Below are positions 12,668 to 24,304 of a DNA stretch of 64,000 nt, piece by piece. This DNA comes from Actinomucor elegans (lineage: Eukaryota > Mucoromycota > Mucoromycetes > Mucorales > Mucoraceae), in assembly GCA_026027325.1 (NCBI GenBank), contig JAMSLZ010000016.1, forward strand, positions 248,001 through 312,000, written 5' to 3'. The notes beneath the pieces were generated by a model. The model was given only the letters and a program-made list of their open reading frames with translations. It did no database searches and had not been told where the DNA came from. Position numbers and translations under genes: made by a program. Numbering within the stretch: the first letter of the stretch is position 1; each line of letters begins with the position of its first letter.

Positions 12668-13186
12668 TTATGAGGACATAGTAGGGCTGTGATGCATAAG
12701 TACCAGCAAGTGCGCAGCATCTTCATCGTCCGAGGAAAGCGTGGCAGACAGTTTTCTTTGGTTACCACTACCATAGGTTGTATGCTGCATTCTTGTTTCT
12801 GACAATGGTATATTGCCTGGTGATCGAGGTGTGTTTTTCTTTATAAGGCGATCAATATCATTGTGTTGCAAAGGTGGTGAAGTAGGATAGAAGCGATGGT
12901 GTGATAGTAGCTTGCGTCTCTTTCTATCCTGTGAAGGCGATATAGCTGTAGTAGTGGCTACATCGATTGATGAAGTCTTATTTTCTCGAAGCTTATGATC
13001 GTATAAGCTCGATTCCAAAGTTCTTAGGTCGACATTCTCAAAACCACGTTCGCGTTTGAAATTGGCTAAAGCTAATCGTGCTTTCAAACGATGAATTAAC
13101 TAAACACATAGGTTAGTACGCGTTATAGGCAGTTTTTTCTACCTTACATTTGATATATCTTGGGTTTGTTGTGCTGTTTGAGACAT
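12668..13186 (-). CDS. Whi5/Nrm1-like protein (GTB-type motif), putative G1/S transcription regulator
   Basis: Exons 13186-13148 and 13099-12668 on the minus strand give 156 residues. The 48-nt intron has donor GTAAGG and a clear ACTAAC branch site. After the short leader MSQTAQQTQDISN comes RLKARLALANFKRERGFENV, followed by DLRTLES. This pattern (basic, leucine-rich helix, Lys-Arg, Gly-x-Glu, then Asp-Leu-x-x-Leu-Glu) resembles the GTB motif by which fungal Whi5 and Nrm1 bind SBF/MBF transcription factors. The remainder is disordered, with several Ser-Pro or Thr-Pro sites (SPSQ, TSPP, RSPG) that could be Cdk targets, again in keeping with Whi5-like proteins. The motif match is by eye, so the family call is tentative. 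Confidence 0.5.
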
Positions 13187-13471
13187 TTAGTAGAGAAGAA
13201 AAGGCACTTTAAGCGAGAACGAATGAATGGTTTCCTTACTGTTTTTAGCCTGGCTGTATTCGGCATGAACCATTTTGTCTCTAAATCACCCAATGGAATT
13301 GAGTGTTGAAAAGACCAATCAGTATCAAGTTCAAAGGGTATCCTTGACAAAAATCGTTAACATGTCGATTGCATTGATCTGATCTCTATTCATAGTTTTA
13401 TTGATATTACAATTACTTTTTAATATATACAATCAATGTATGTGTCTAAAAATACGGAGGGGGATCATTAA

Positions 13472-13843
13472 CTAGGTACAGCATTCTTCCAATCCAAAAC
13501 ATAAGCATAGAGCAGCAGCACTATTCTAAGCATTTAGTACACTCACAGTAAATTGTCTATTGCTATTTACCATCCCCAACAGCATGCATCGTTCGTTTTT
13601 TTTGGTATCGAATGAACAATAACAGTTTCAGGTGCAGGAGTAGGATGATAGAACTGTTGAGCTGGATAAACCTGTCAATTGTGCCTTTATATTCGAACAA
13701 ATAAATTGGTTACCTCGAGGGTTTGCTGCTATAATCGAAACATGTCTAGCTTTTTTTTGTCCTTTGGTAAACGTTGTGCTTTGAACTTGGTCATGTTTAG
13801 AAGATTCCGTTTGATTAGAGTAGCTTTTTTCGCCGCCACTCAT
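13472..13843 (-). CDS. Small cysteine-rich tail-anchored protein (CYSTM-like), 73 aa
   Basis: Four proposed exons on the minus strand: 13843-13787, a 15-nt microexon 13728-13714, 13671-13571 and 13520-13472, totalling 74 codons. The protein has a polar N-terminus (MSGGEKSYSNQTESSKHD), a Gln/Pro/Tyr-rich middle (VYPAQQFYHPTPAPETVIVH), and ends in NDACCWGCAAALCLCFGLEE plus CCT. The terminal block of paired cysteines in a short hydrophobic helix is the hallmark of CYSTM modules, which anchor small stress-related proteins in membranes and may be palmitoylated. The third intron is well supported because only its splice yields the Cys block. The first intron uses a weak GTTCAA donor and is the least certain part. 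Confidence 0.62.
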
Positions 13844-15127
13844 TGCATCATTTATAGTGTAGAATATAAAGAAGAAAAAGAAGACGAATTGCAAAAGAGA
13901 ACAAACAATAAAAGAGGTTTCGGGAAGATCGGAGTTATGTCTTAATTAGATTGAGCTTCTGTGCGCGTCCTTCTAGTTTGGCCCTGGATTAGATGGAGCT
14001 GCTAAGCTTCACAATAGTACCTTGCCAAATGATCGCACTTTTTCTGGAGAGGCTTAGTGCTGTGCCACGCTGAAATAAGCTTCTATTCTTTGGTAAGAAA
14101 TTAGTGTGAGTTGTCCTTCAGGTTACTGCGCTCAGAAACAAGCCATTGTAAAAGCCTCATATATTTAGATTAGAGTCAAGAAAAGAAACGTAATATTCTA
14201 TGAATTTGGGATCTTCTAGTATCTGTCTCTGCGCAAGTATAGATTGGTTTTATTGAAAAGATCATCGATTTTTCTTTGTTTTGCCCAAGAATCTTTGAAT
14301 TGTCTCAGTCAGCTGATGGTCCAGATGTGGTCCAACGGGGTACCATGGGCATCAATCCAAAACATATTTTAATACCCGCATTCCAACACGTATCATTTAA
14401 TAGTGCCTGTCTATGTTAATGTATTGTCATAAAGATTAGTTTATAAAAAAAATTCAATTTTTTTCCTACTTTTTCCCGAGAATTATTTAATTCTCTGGGT
14501 TGGTTGACGGTCCAGGTGTGATTCAATGAGAGGGGGTACTTTAGGCATCATTTTAAACACAGATGAACTTGTCCTTTAGTAACACTCATCAATCTCTAGT
14601 GCCTGATTAAGAATATGCATAAGCGTGAAAATCTATTCATTCAACAGAGAACGCTTGGGGGCTTCCTTTTCCCGAGAATAATTGACTTGTAGCATTTAGC
14701 GATCAATGCAGGCAAGAGTTTGTACTTTTAAGCTAATTTTTTTCATTTAACGCCAGCCAATAAAATGAATGAGTATTATTTCTGTATAAATCAACATTGG
14801 TGGTCTTCTATGAGATCAATTCACCAAACTGGAAGAGCTTTTCATTCATGTAATATTGCCTATAACTATCACACCAGCATAACGCTGCAATATATTTATT
14901 CTAGATATCGATATAACTGATCTTCAAGTATCGTCATCTAATCGACTTGAAGCGGATCCAGTCCAGCCAATAGCAAAGTCCTGAATAGAAAACTGGAGGA
15001 GGAAGAGGAGAAATAAAAAACGCGTCCTGAGCTGCCGCTGCTGTAAGAATTTTTTTTTTTTCAAATAACGGTTCTTCTACTTTTTTCTTTTTCTTTCTTC
15101 TTTTTCTCTTTGTTCAAAAATATAACA
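13844..15127. other. Intergenic region upstream of NTF2
   Basis: About 1.3 kb between divergently transcribed genes. It carries a diverged tandem repeat, annotated separately, and pyrimidine-rich stretches just before the NTF2 start. No coding frame is supported. Confidence 0.7.
14281..14700. repeat. Diverged tandem repeat, about 190-bp unit
   Basis: Two neighbouring stretches (about 14285-14455 and 14470-14640) share an ordered set of blocks: a CCC(A/G)AGAAT core, an AATTCTCTGG-like or AATTGTCTCAG segment, GA(C/T)GGTCCAG(A/G)TGTG, a GGTAC block with GGGCATCA or AGGCATCA, and TAGTGCCTG. The start of a third copy (CCCGAGAAT) appears near 14670. Similarity is moderate, so this is an old duplication. 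Confidence 0.6.
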
Positions 15128-15678
15128 ATGGCTGATATCGCCCAAGTTGCCAAGGCTTTCACCGAATTTTACTATCAAACTTTTGATCGTTCAAGACAAG
15201 AGTTGAGTTCTCTTTACGTAAGTTTTAAACGCGATAAAAATAGATGGAAAACTTGAATTGATGGTGTTCTGGATTAATTAGAGAAATGAATCTATGCTTA
15301 CTTTTGAAGGTGCACAAACCGTTGGTTCTGCTAACATTGTTGAAAAGTTGGTTGTAAGTGTTTTAGACAAACAAACGAGATAGAAAATTTGCTGATACTT
15401 TTTGTATATAGAGTCTTCCTTTCCAATCGGTCGCACATCGTATTAGTACTACTGATGCTCAACCCGGTAACCCCACAAGTGGCACTATCATCGTTACAGT
15501 TACTGGTCAACTTATTGTAAGTTGATGTGATAAAAAAAAGAGATGGCTGTATATTCATATGTGATTATAGGTCGATGGAGGAGAAAACCCCATGCAATTT
15601 GTCCAAACCTTCCATTTGGTTCCCGAGGGTGGTTCTTACTGGGTTTACAACGATATCTTCCGTTTGGTCTACGGTTAA
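15128..15678 (+). CDS. Nuclear transport factor 2
   Basis: Small homodimeric carrier that returns Ran-GDP to the nucleus by binding Ran-GDP and FG-repeat nucleoporins. Exons are 15128-15217, 15282-15353, 15412-15516 and 15571-15678, giving 124 residues, exactly the usual size. The frame reads [20 protein letters not shown], then [37 protein letters not shown] and [19 protein letters not shown]. This is the cone-shaped NTF2 fold with the conserved Phe-Tyr N-terminal helix and the C-terminal NDIFRLVYG strand. All three introns (54-64 nt) have GTAAG donors and AG acceptors that keep family motifs in frame. Other proteins share the NTF2 fold, but the length and full-length similarity point to the transport factor itself. 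Confidence 0.95.
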
Positions 15679-15776
15679 ATAACGATTACTTTTTGAAAAC
15701 CTATTATATAAATCTCATATTATAAACGTACAGTATGAGCAGTGTCTTTATAAAGAATGCCTTTATTATATACATG

Positions 15777-17239
15777 TTATGCTTCAACCGCAGTAGCCTT
15801 CTTATCAAAAACGGCCAAAATGTTTTGACGAATATTGAAATCATCCAACTTGGCTGAAGTCACATCATCAGAGTTTGCAATCTTTGCAAGACGAGCCTTT
15901 TCAGTCTTGAGGAAATCTTCGCCCTTGGCCAATACCTTTTCCATGATCTTGGCATAATAAGTAGCATAGCGTGTGCCTAATGCTTTAGCAGCTTCAACAG
16001 CTTCAGCATGTACCTTATCACGGGCTTTAGCATCCTTCATGAAACGAATAGCCAATTCATCCAATTGACGAATACGACCAGCAACGGCTTCTAAACCACC
16101 ACCGACCTTGCGGTGAGTACCACAGTGCTTGTTAAGGAATTCAATGAAAGCAGCTTCAGTACGGCCGCCTTCATAAGCAATAGGTTCCGTTTCGCCAGCA
16201 GGGAAGAACTTGATGGTAGGGAAACCAGAAATATCGAATTCAGTACCAATGTCCCTTTCTTGATCAGCATCAATCTTTGCAACAACACACTATAGAAATG
16301 TATAAGCTACCTTGTATTATCTATTTCTGTTTAAACTTACATTAGCTTCATTAGCATAAGCGCTAGCTACCTTTTCCCAGATAGGAGCTACACAAAAAAA
16401 AAAAAAAAAAAAAAAAGACATTAGTTTCTATTTGTAAGCACACTATTTTGAGTATATATCTTACCAAGATTTTTACAATGTCCACACCATGAAGCATAGA
16501 ATTCAACAAGGACATTCTTGTTGGGGTTCAAAGCAACCTCATGGAAGTTCTTGGTGTTCAATTCAACAACATCAGACTTCTGAGCCTTGATACGAGGCGC
16601 AATACCTGTCTTTTCACGAATAAAACCAGCCAAAGAGTTTAAATCACGACCGCCCTTGTAATCTTCAACACCTTCAGGCGAGTTAACACCCTTAGGGAAC
16701 CATTTAAGTGTAGGGAAGCCTTGAACACCGAATAAAGCACCAGTATCACGATAGTTATCAGCATCCAATTTGGCTACAATGACATTATCCTTTTGATGAG
16801 CAAAAGCATCACCAAGCTGAGCCCAAACAGGAGCCAAGTTTTTGCAGTGGCCGCACCAGGGAGCATAGAACTCAACCAAAGCAGGTTTAGATCCGTCAAT
16901 AGCCTTTTTAAAGTTTGCATCGGTCAATACAACCACGTTGCCTTCGTATTCAATAGCACCAGTAACACTAGGAGCAGTCTTTTGACGAATCAAGTCCAAG
17001 ATATCACTAGCCGAGTTGACATTCTTGAGTTGAGCAAACGCATCGTTTACATGGCTAGCTAGTTTTTCAGGTGTAGTGGATTTCACTTGATCGAAATAGT
17101 AATGAACCTTGTCTTTATTCAACTGTTTGGCGTTTTCTACCAAGTTAAAGGCGATCTGTCCTCCTTGGTAGTAGTCATAACCGAGAAAAGCAGCGTTGGC
17201 TGCAATCAGTAAGAAAAAAAGCTTTTTAAAAAAAGACAT
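15777..17239 (-). CDS. Protein disulfide isomerase, two thioredoxin domains plus ERp29c-like tail
   Basis: Oxidative folding enzyme expected in the endoplasmic reticulum. Exons on the minus strand are 17239-16465, 16387-16341 and 16289-15777, giving 444 residues. Two active sites, WCGHC at 128-132 and WCGHC at 251-255, sit in thioredoxin domains with the expected GFPTLKWFP and GFPTIKFFP cis-proline blocks. The C-terminal 110 residues (DELAIRFMKDAKARDKVHAE onward) are an all-helical ERp29c-like domain. This matches the ERp38/TigA type of fungal PDI. Residues 1-20 form a hydrophobic signal or anchor. Two oddities: roughly 75 residues of unrecognised helical sequence precede the first thioredoxin domain, and the C-terminus (KKATAVEA) has no HDEL-type retrieval signal. 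The second exon is only 47 nt, and its intron carries a 23-nt A tract (16394-16416). Confidence 0.93.
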
Positions 17240-20200
17240 TTTTTTTTAAATATAATTGATAAAAAGAAAGAGAAAAAGCTCTAACGCGACAGTAATAAGT
17301 ATATTTTTTATTTTTTTTTAGCAAATCAAGTGTCTCCAAGTAACGACGCGCGTAATGCGCATGCCAAGTAAAGCGAATGCGCTTCACATAATCCAATCGC
17401 CAGAAAACGCGTTTATTGGTTAGCGGAAATTTAACAGTCTTTGAGCAGCTATTAGTAGAAATTGAAACCGGAAAATCTTAGAGAATCGGAATTGAGCACG
17501 TGAGGAAGGAAGAAAATATATATAATCATCATGAATGTTAGTGAAAAGCAAGCTTTGAAGTTGTTTTGATTAGATATCTCGTGCATCTCAAATACAGTTA
17601 TTGGGTATAAAAATTGGGCCTATTAAAGATTGAGAATGTGAAAACAATGCTTATAGAGATGATAAGTGAATATTACAGCATGATATAGAAAAGAAAGAAC
17701 AGATAAAAATATCATAAATGAATTGAAAAGATGTAGTTAGACGTACAATTTTTATACGGATCTCAGACATTATTATCATTGCTATTGTATCTTCAGTATT
17801 TCGTAATGATCCAAGTATGATGAAATACATATGAAACTTTACATGTATATATTAAAAAATGGGATCATTTAATTATTTGTCAATTTCATATGTTTGAATC
17901 ATTGCTTAAATCAATTAACCAAAATGACATCTCATTATAAACGTAAACCTCTTTGACCATATACATATACATATCTAGCAGTATAGCGACCCAGTTTTGC
18001 AAGGAAAGTTCGAATTCAGCTGGCAATCAGATGCAGCTCAGGGCAATCATATTTAATTAGTGGTTCGCCGTGGAATGTGAATGTCGACAACAGGATGATG
18101 CTCAAATATGATTCCTCGAAAATAATAGTTGGGCGCAGCTGTACGTACAGCCTGCTTTGTTGTACCATGCGCTTGATGACAAGAATATCTTTGTAGATGC
18201 TATCCAAAAGCTCTACGGTTGTAGCTATTTGTTCGGTAGTTTCTAATGGCCGGTACTTTTGATAAGGAAATCGTGGAAAGAAGCAGCCGATCCTCAATAT
18301 TCAGTGGGTGAAGCACTGCTAAGACAGTTTCTTCTCTAGTATCAGCAACTAAAATGGCCAGCTGTTCATCGGCAATAGGCAACAGTAATTTAGGATCACC
18401 TAAAGCCCCATGGGGGGGGGGGCTGTCAAAATTAGATAGATGAAACGATGAAGAGGATAGGTTTCTTGATGGATCCTATCTACAGTAAAAGTTAGGTCAC
18501 ACTGATTAGACAATGATTATGCCAGTTTTTACATGTCTACTATCTATTACGTTCTAAATCAAAGTTAATTCAGGATCGATAGACCATAAAAAATTGGAAA
18601 ATAACCGTGTTTCCAATTACTAGAACTAAACATGCTTCATAATATAAGTAAGTGCATTGGTCTTAAAAAAAGCTTATGATATATCTCAATATATGACCAA
18701 TGTATGGGATGAATTCGCGATCGTTGACTGTTTCGAAAATCAATATGTAGCTCATTTCATTCCTACTCCATGTTTTTGTTTATCAGAGCAAAGCGAAGGT
18801 TCAAATAAAAACATGACGGGAGGGAACATCAACTGAGCATAGGATTGACTAGTTCACCATGAGAAATTATTTTTTGAATCGATACAGTAGCCATTATTGA
18901 TCAGTTTAGGCTGTCTTCTTTTTAATTATAGAATGGTAAATGGTTCGGAGATGGTTAACTGGCCGACAGGCGATTAGCTTTGAGGTTACTGCCTTTTTTT
19001 TTGGCGTTTCTAATCGAGTAGAAATAACTAATTAAACAGCATACAAAAATACAAATTAAATTCTCCAAGAGACAACGGCTCTTACTGGTTGAGGGGATGC
19101 CTCCCTAAAAACCATTATGCCATTCTAATGTTAAGGACTAAGAATCAACTCACAGGCAAGAACAGCTTTTTTCTCATTTCAATTAGCGACATAGCATCAA
19201 CCCTTGGGTTATCCGTTACTGTGATGTTGAGTATACAATTTTGGAACTTGGCATCAGAGCTGCTTTCGTTGCTCTGCAGTAGCAGCTCTTGAAGCTCAGT
19301 ATCTTTTATGTAACAAAAGTTTAAGCAACTTTCAAAGATAATAATGAATGTTATTACTTACACTAAAAATAGCTTTGAGATGTCTCTATACCGATTTAAG
19401 TCTGTCTCTGGTAGTCAGTGTGCATATTTGGTATTATCAGTAAAAAGCAGCTTATTGTTGAAAATATAATATTTTGTATGTAGCATTTCTGGTAAACTAG
19501 GGTTACAATAGATGCAGAAGTTCATTCAGAGTACGAAACACGCACTAGTTGTACCAACAATCCAGAATCGATTGAGAAAAGCATAGGTCATAGATCGCGT
19601 TCATATAAAATGTTTGTAATTTAGATAAAGTAAACGCAATTTTTTTTCCGAATAGGTACTACCATCAGCTGCTATATTAAAATCAAAATTGATCAAAAGA
19701 TCTTATAGTGACTACAAGATCTAATTTCGGCATAGTAATAGCTTTGTGTGGCACGTTGAAACGGCGTAAAGCTCAAGATAGCATTTAATACTTTAGAAAT
19801 TCATCCATAACTAGTGCAATCTATCCACGTATACGATAAAACCTTTTTGAAAACTCATCAGTATACTAAACATATAGTATAATTTTTTTTTGGGATGTCA
19901 TGGTCTTTACAAAAAAGAAAATCTGGAGCTTGATCATTTTTTATTCTTCTATATTGCTTGACCAATTTCAGCTTAATATCGCATTTGGATATTGTTACAT
20001 GTTCAGAATGAAGCATTGTATTTACTAATTATTACTATTATTATTGTTTTTGGCCAAAGTGTAAATAGTATGCCATCTTCAGGCAAGCCTATTACCCATA
20101 GATCATTTCTGCTTCAAGCTTATTTCAAGTGTGTTTAAAAGACGTACCTAATTCAACTAAATACATGTTCTCCTACTACTATCCCAAGACTACTATTTGG

Positions 20201-21640
20201 AAAGAAATCATTTTTGAGTTCCTGTAGCATACAATCGATATTGACGGTACCAAGATAACTTTATGCCCATTGAATTTCTATTACCAGAAGTTTAGGATTT
20301 CCGCTGCCATTCTTCTCTCTATTTTTCAGGCAAATATCTGGAAAGCACATTTTCGTAGTGCTATCAATAGCGCGCCCTTTCTTTGGTCTTGTGTTGTGAA
20401 TCTCATTGGCAAGGATATCAATCCATATATCCAAAGAAATTAACTAGCTCTATTCACTTCTGTAAACATTCGTAATTAGCTTAGCTTGGTTTAGCTTTCC
20501 TTCTCTTGTTATTTTGTTCATCATTATACACTTTCAACTTGCATCTGCCTCTTGATTGAATTTATATTCTACATGGAGTAATAAATATACAATTCTATAA
20601 AAAAAACTGTTTCTCTTTCAGTATATCTAGATTCCTCGGCCATTCTCAGTCAAAAGTTACTAGGACTAGTAGCATGTGCTTATAATTAATAACTGCATCT
20701 ATCTGAATCTTCTTTTAAGGAAGCTGTTAAAAATCAGTGGTAATTATATAACAATCACTAAGCATCTATAGATCTCTCGGCCCATTTCGGTTCAAAAACC
20801 TATTTGACAAGTAATTCAATTCTGGATAAGTTGCTACACCCGTAGAAGCCTCAATTTGATTTAATGCATCAAAATGCCATAAACAGGTATAAACGATATA
20901 GTGATAATCAAACATACGAGATGCATTGTTATTACTTTGCTAGATTGAACTTGCCATATGTGGAGAGCTGGTTCGGCTTCTGCAACCGTCTGCCACGTGC
21001 GGATGTCCGGCTATAAGCAAATCGCGTAACGTAACATACGTTTAGCGCGTAAGCTTGGAACGACAGTCCGGTAAGCCAACCGAAGCACTAATTTGGCTGT
21101 AATCCTATAGGTAAGCAGGGCACATTTACTAATGGAGCATCAAGAGAACTAATACAACGTATATCAAAACATTTTACGCTAAACTGCTACTATACACTAG
21201 TGCACCATATCCTAAATAATAAAGACCGCTTTTTATATTATATTACTTTGTAACACCCACGATCGATCTTTTATCATCCTATAAAATCCCAATCCTTGTC
21301 CTATTTAACTTATTATTGACAGTGCTTTGCTCTCAAAACGCTGCATTTTGACAGAATTGAGATGCTTTTAATTTAAAATGGGACCCACAAAGTAAGATGT
21401 CGTGGTGTAACCAAGTTGGTCGTTCTCAGTTCGAATCAATCGGTTAATGGATGTGAGTGTAACTGGCCGAGGTGGAATTATACAATACAAAATATACAAT
21501 CAAAAAATCATCAAAAAATTCTTTTTTTTTTCTTTCTTTCTTTAAATTAACAATCATAATCATGGTTTGATTATTGAAACATTAGATTCCATTTTCCTTA
21601 CATTACTATTATATACACATTACATTACTTGCAATAAACC
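17240..21640. other. Long intergenic region upstream of PDI and the GATA gene
   Basis: About 4.4 kb between divergent genes. It contains one degraded coding relic on the minus strand (18016-18392), a G10 run near 18412-18421, and two diverged copies of a segment reading CTCGGCC(A/C)ATT(C/T) at about 20634 and 20774. A tRNA-like B-box string (GTTCGAATC) lies near 21430. No intact gene was found. The last 300 bp are pyrimidine-rich and presumably contain the GATA gene promoter and leader. Confidence 0.6.
18016..18392 (-). pseudogene. Degraded coding fragment, family unknown
   Basis: Reading the minus strand, PIADEQLAILVADTREETVL then AVLHPLNIEDRLL is protein-like. A shift of one frame is then needed to continue into FPYQKYRPLETTEQIATTVE and further to a stop at 18016. 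Together they look like about 120 residues of a real protein broken by a frameshift, with no start codon and no partner exons nearby. Its 5' side ends at a poly-G/C run. I do not recognise the family. An alternative is two exons of a live gene with splice sites I missed. Confidence 0.35.
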
Positions 21641-22993
21641 ATGGTTATCACTGAACCAACCAAACAAAAAAAAACCCATACTATGAATATTCACACTACC
21701 AACAATGAGGTCTCGGCCACAATGTGTTCCAACTGTGGCACTACAACGACACCACTTTGGAGAAGAGCTCCTAATGGTGATACCATTTGCAACGCCTGCG
21801 GCCTCTACCTAAAAGCACGCAACACCCTTCGCCCTCCTTCCATGAAACGTAACTTCAAGAAATCCCAACAAGTTCAGCAACAACCACAAGAACAAACAAC
21901 GACGTTTAGTGCAGCCGATGCACCCATGGGCACTTGTCCTGGTGGAGGACAATGCAATGGCACAGGTGGATCTGCTTCTTGTGAAGGATGTCCTGCATTT
22001 AATCAGCACCAAGTCAATCGCCATGCATTGATATGTGCCAATTGTCGCACTACCACCACGCCTTTATGGCGAAGAGACGAAGCAGGCAATACAATATGTA
22101 ATGCTTGTGGGCTTTATTATAAATTACACCATGTACATCGACCTGTCAGTATGAAACGCAGTATTATAAAAAGAAGAAAACGTATCATCGTGTCAGATAA
22201 TGGTGAAATGGACGAAGTAGATGAATTAGACAGTAGTAGCAATAGTTCAGGACACGAAGATGATGATGAGGATGACGAAGAAAAGGTCAAGGCAGCAGCT
22301 CAAAAAAAACTTCAAGTAGCCAAGAGAAAGAGAAAAGTGATTCATAATCACAAAAAGCCTTGTCCTTCTTCTTCTTCTTCTTCTTCGACAGTGCCTGCTA
22401 TCGAAGACTATATCGTACCTAAACGAGTTACATTGCAAGAACATGAACAGCAACAGCAGCAGCATCAGCAGCAACAGCAAGCTATCATAACCAGTCAAAG
22501 ATTACCTCCTCCACCGAGAACACCACCTTTAAATCCAACTTTTCATTCCTCAAGAACATTACCCTCTGTTTCGTCAGCTTTCATTACAACCAAACGATTT
22601 GATCCACTATTTGATTATAGATCTGCACGTCAAGCTGCAACAGCGCCTCCACAAACATCATCATCATCATCTTCTCCTCCTCCTCCAGCTCCTCTTCCTT
22701 CCTCTTCTTCGCAATCACCGCCCAAAGATATGTATTTACCACCTATTCTTACCAATAATAATAGGAATCCATACCAGGATTTAGCTGAATTCGATGAAGC
22801 TATGACGCGTCTAGAACGACTCCGAAGAAGGGTACCACCCGAGCAAAGCAAAACTTTATCTTCGCTCACTCAATCATTAGAAGACATTGTTTCTAAAGCA
22901 GAATCTATCTTGATTGATCAACATGCCATGCCTATGAATAACAGTAATTATCAGCTCTCAGCTAACAATAGTATACGTCAACATCCATTATAG
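21641..22993 (+). CDS. GATA-type iron-responsive transcription repressor (Fep1/SreA/Urbs1 family)
   Basis: Intronless gene of 450 residues. It has two GATA zinc fingers of the C-x2-C-x17-C-x2-C type: Cys29, 32, 50, 53 (motif [19 protein letters not shown]) and Cys132, 135, 153, 156 ([19 protein letters not shown]). Between them lies Cys99-x5-Cys105-x8-Cys114-x2-Cys117. That spacing is the signature of fungal regulators that repress siderophore and iron-uptake genes when iron is plentiful, where the four cysteines bind iron or an iron-sulfur cluster. A basic stretch ([11 protein letters not shown]) follows the second finger. The C-terminal half is low complexity (acidic, poly-Ser, poly-Gln, Pro-rich) with a Leu-rich helix near residue 390-430 ([11 protein letters not shown]). 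The next gene is convergent. Target genes are not visible in the window. Confidence 0.93.
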   Translation: MVITEPTKQKKTHTMNIHTTNNEVSATMCSNCGTTTTPLWRRAPNGDTICNACGLYLKARNTLRPPSMKRNFKKSQQVQQQPQEQTTTFSAADAPMGTCPGGGQCNGTGGSASCEGCPAFNQHQVNRHALICANCRTTTTPLWRRDEAGNTICNACGLYYKLHHVHRPVSMKRSIIKRRKRIIVSDNGEMDEVDELDSSSNSSGHEDDDEDDEEKVKAAAQKKLQVAKRKRKVIHNHKKPCPSSSSSSSTVPAIEDYIVPKRVTLQEHEQQQQQHQQQQQAIITSQRLPPPPRTPPLNPTFHSSRTLPSVSSAFITTKRFDPLFDYRSARQAATAPPQTSSSSSSPPPPAPLPSSSSQSPPKDMYLPPILTNNNRNPYQDLAEFDEAMTRLERLRRRVPPEQSKTLSSLTQSLEDIVSKAESILIDQHAMPMNNSNYQLSANNSIRQHPL

Positions 22994-23052
22994 TAATAAT
23001 CATAATAATAAAGAAAAAAGTTTATTTTTTTGTGTGATATGTATATGTGCAC

Positions 23053-23082
<30 letters not shown>
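23053..23082. repeat. AGT/TAG trinucleotide microsatellite
   Basis: About ten AGT units in the short region between two convergent genes, probably in the 3' untranslated sequence of either. Confidence 0.9.
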
Positions 23083-23083
<1 letters not shown>

Positions 23084-23140
23084 TATAAAGAAGTAATGTA
23101 TAGTAGATATTAGATATTAGTTTATATGGACATTATCTTT

Positions 23141-24253
23141 TCATGACGTTTGATTAAAGAAAAAGTGGCTTGGTTGGTGGTGATGGTGATGGTGATGCTG
23201 ATTCTTTCTTCTCAATAATGTGGATGAAGTAGATATAGGTCTTTGTTTAACGGGCTGTAGTTGCTGCTGCTGCTGCTGCTGTTGTTGTTGTTGGTGGTGG
23301 TGGTGCACATAGTGAATTGTAGGCGGGTTGTTTTTGGATGATCTTGTAGAAGAAGTCGTTGAACTGGTGAGTAACGTAGGTACAGAAGATTGTGAATGAT
23401 GTCTCATCTTTTTATTGGACGAAGACAGTACGAGCGAGTCTGTTATGGATGCATTACTACGCGTTGCAAAGGTAGATGGTCTGGTTGCTATTCCGTGACT
23501 GGTTTCAGCTTTCATGGCGTGACTGGTTCCGGTTGCTGAGGCGCGACTGCCTTCAGCTGCTATGGCGCGACTGGTTTCAGACCCATTCCGGGGAGTGATG
23601 GCATTCTTTTTGTAATAAACAGGCTCTTCTTGGTTGATTTGCTGATGCCAGCCGCTAATCAGCCCAACGCGTACCGTAACAGAAGCAATGACTTGTTTGG
23701 TTTGGCAGTGATACACATTGAATGTTCTATCAGACATAGATTGGCTGTCAAAAGCGATGCCATCCAATGGTACCTGAGCTTGCCCAATGGTTTCTTTAGT
23801 GTATTTATCCATAAGAATATAATCCAATGGTAGCACTCGTTGATCGTCTAGCCAGTCTTGTATATCTACTAGATGACCGCATAGCTGATAGCATGTCTTG
23901 ATATCTTTGGTGTTCTTTGGTTGAGCAAATGTAGCAGCTGGTAACAGAGTATAATGAGTCAACAAAGTGTAGCTAAAGAAAGGCTTCTTGTATGATGACT
24001 TCTTTTGACCTTGTAATACAGATTGTATATGATTTGCGTACTTGATATTAAAATACAACGTATATTTCGATGATCCTTTACCAATTTGATGATAAGGTAA
24101 CAGTGGCGATGGCAGTGGCGGTGGAGTTGGCAATGGGGGAGCCTCTGCACTGTTGAATATAGTCATCTTCTTTAGTACTTCAGATAGTTCCTCGATGTTT
24201 AAATCGACCAAAGATGATTTTGATCTTCTTAGTGGTGGTTTACTCGCTATCGA

Positions 24254-24304
<51 letters not shown>

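Noticed and set aside
13144..13350. 68-codon minus-strand frame upstream of the Whi5-like start (MSRIPFELDTDWSFQHS)
   Set aside because: Looked partly protein-like and could be an upstream exon, but no splice path into the downstream gene keeps frame; more likely leader sequence.
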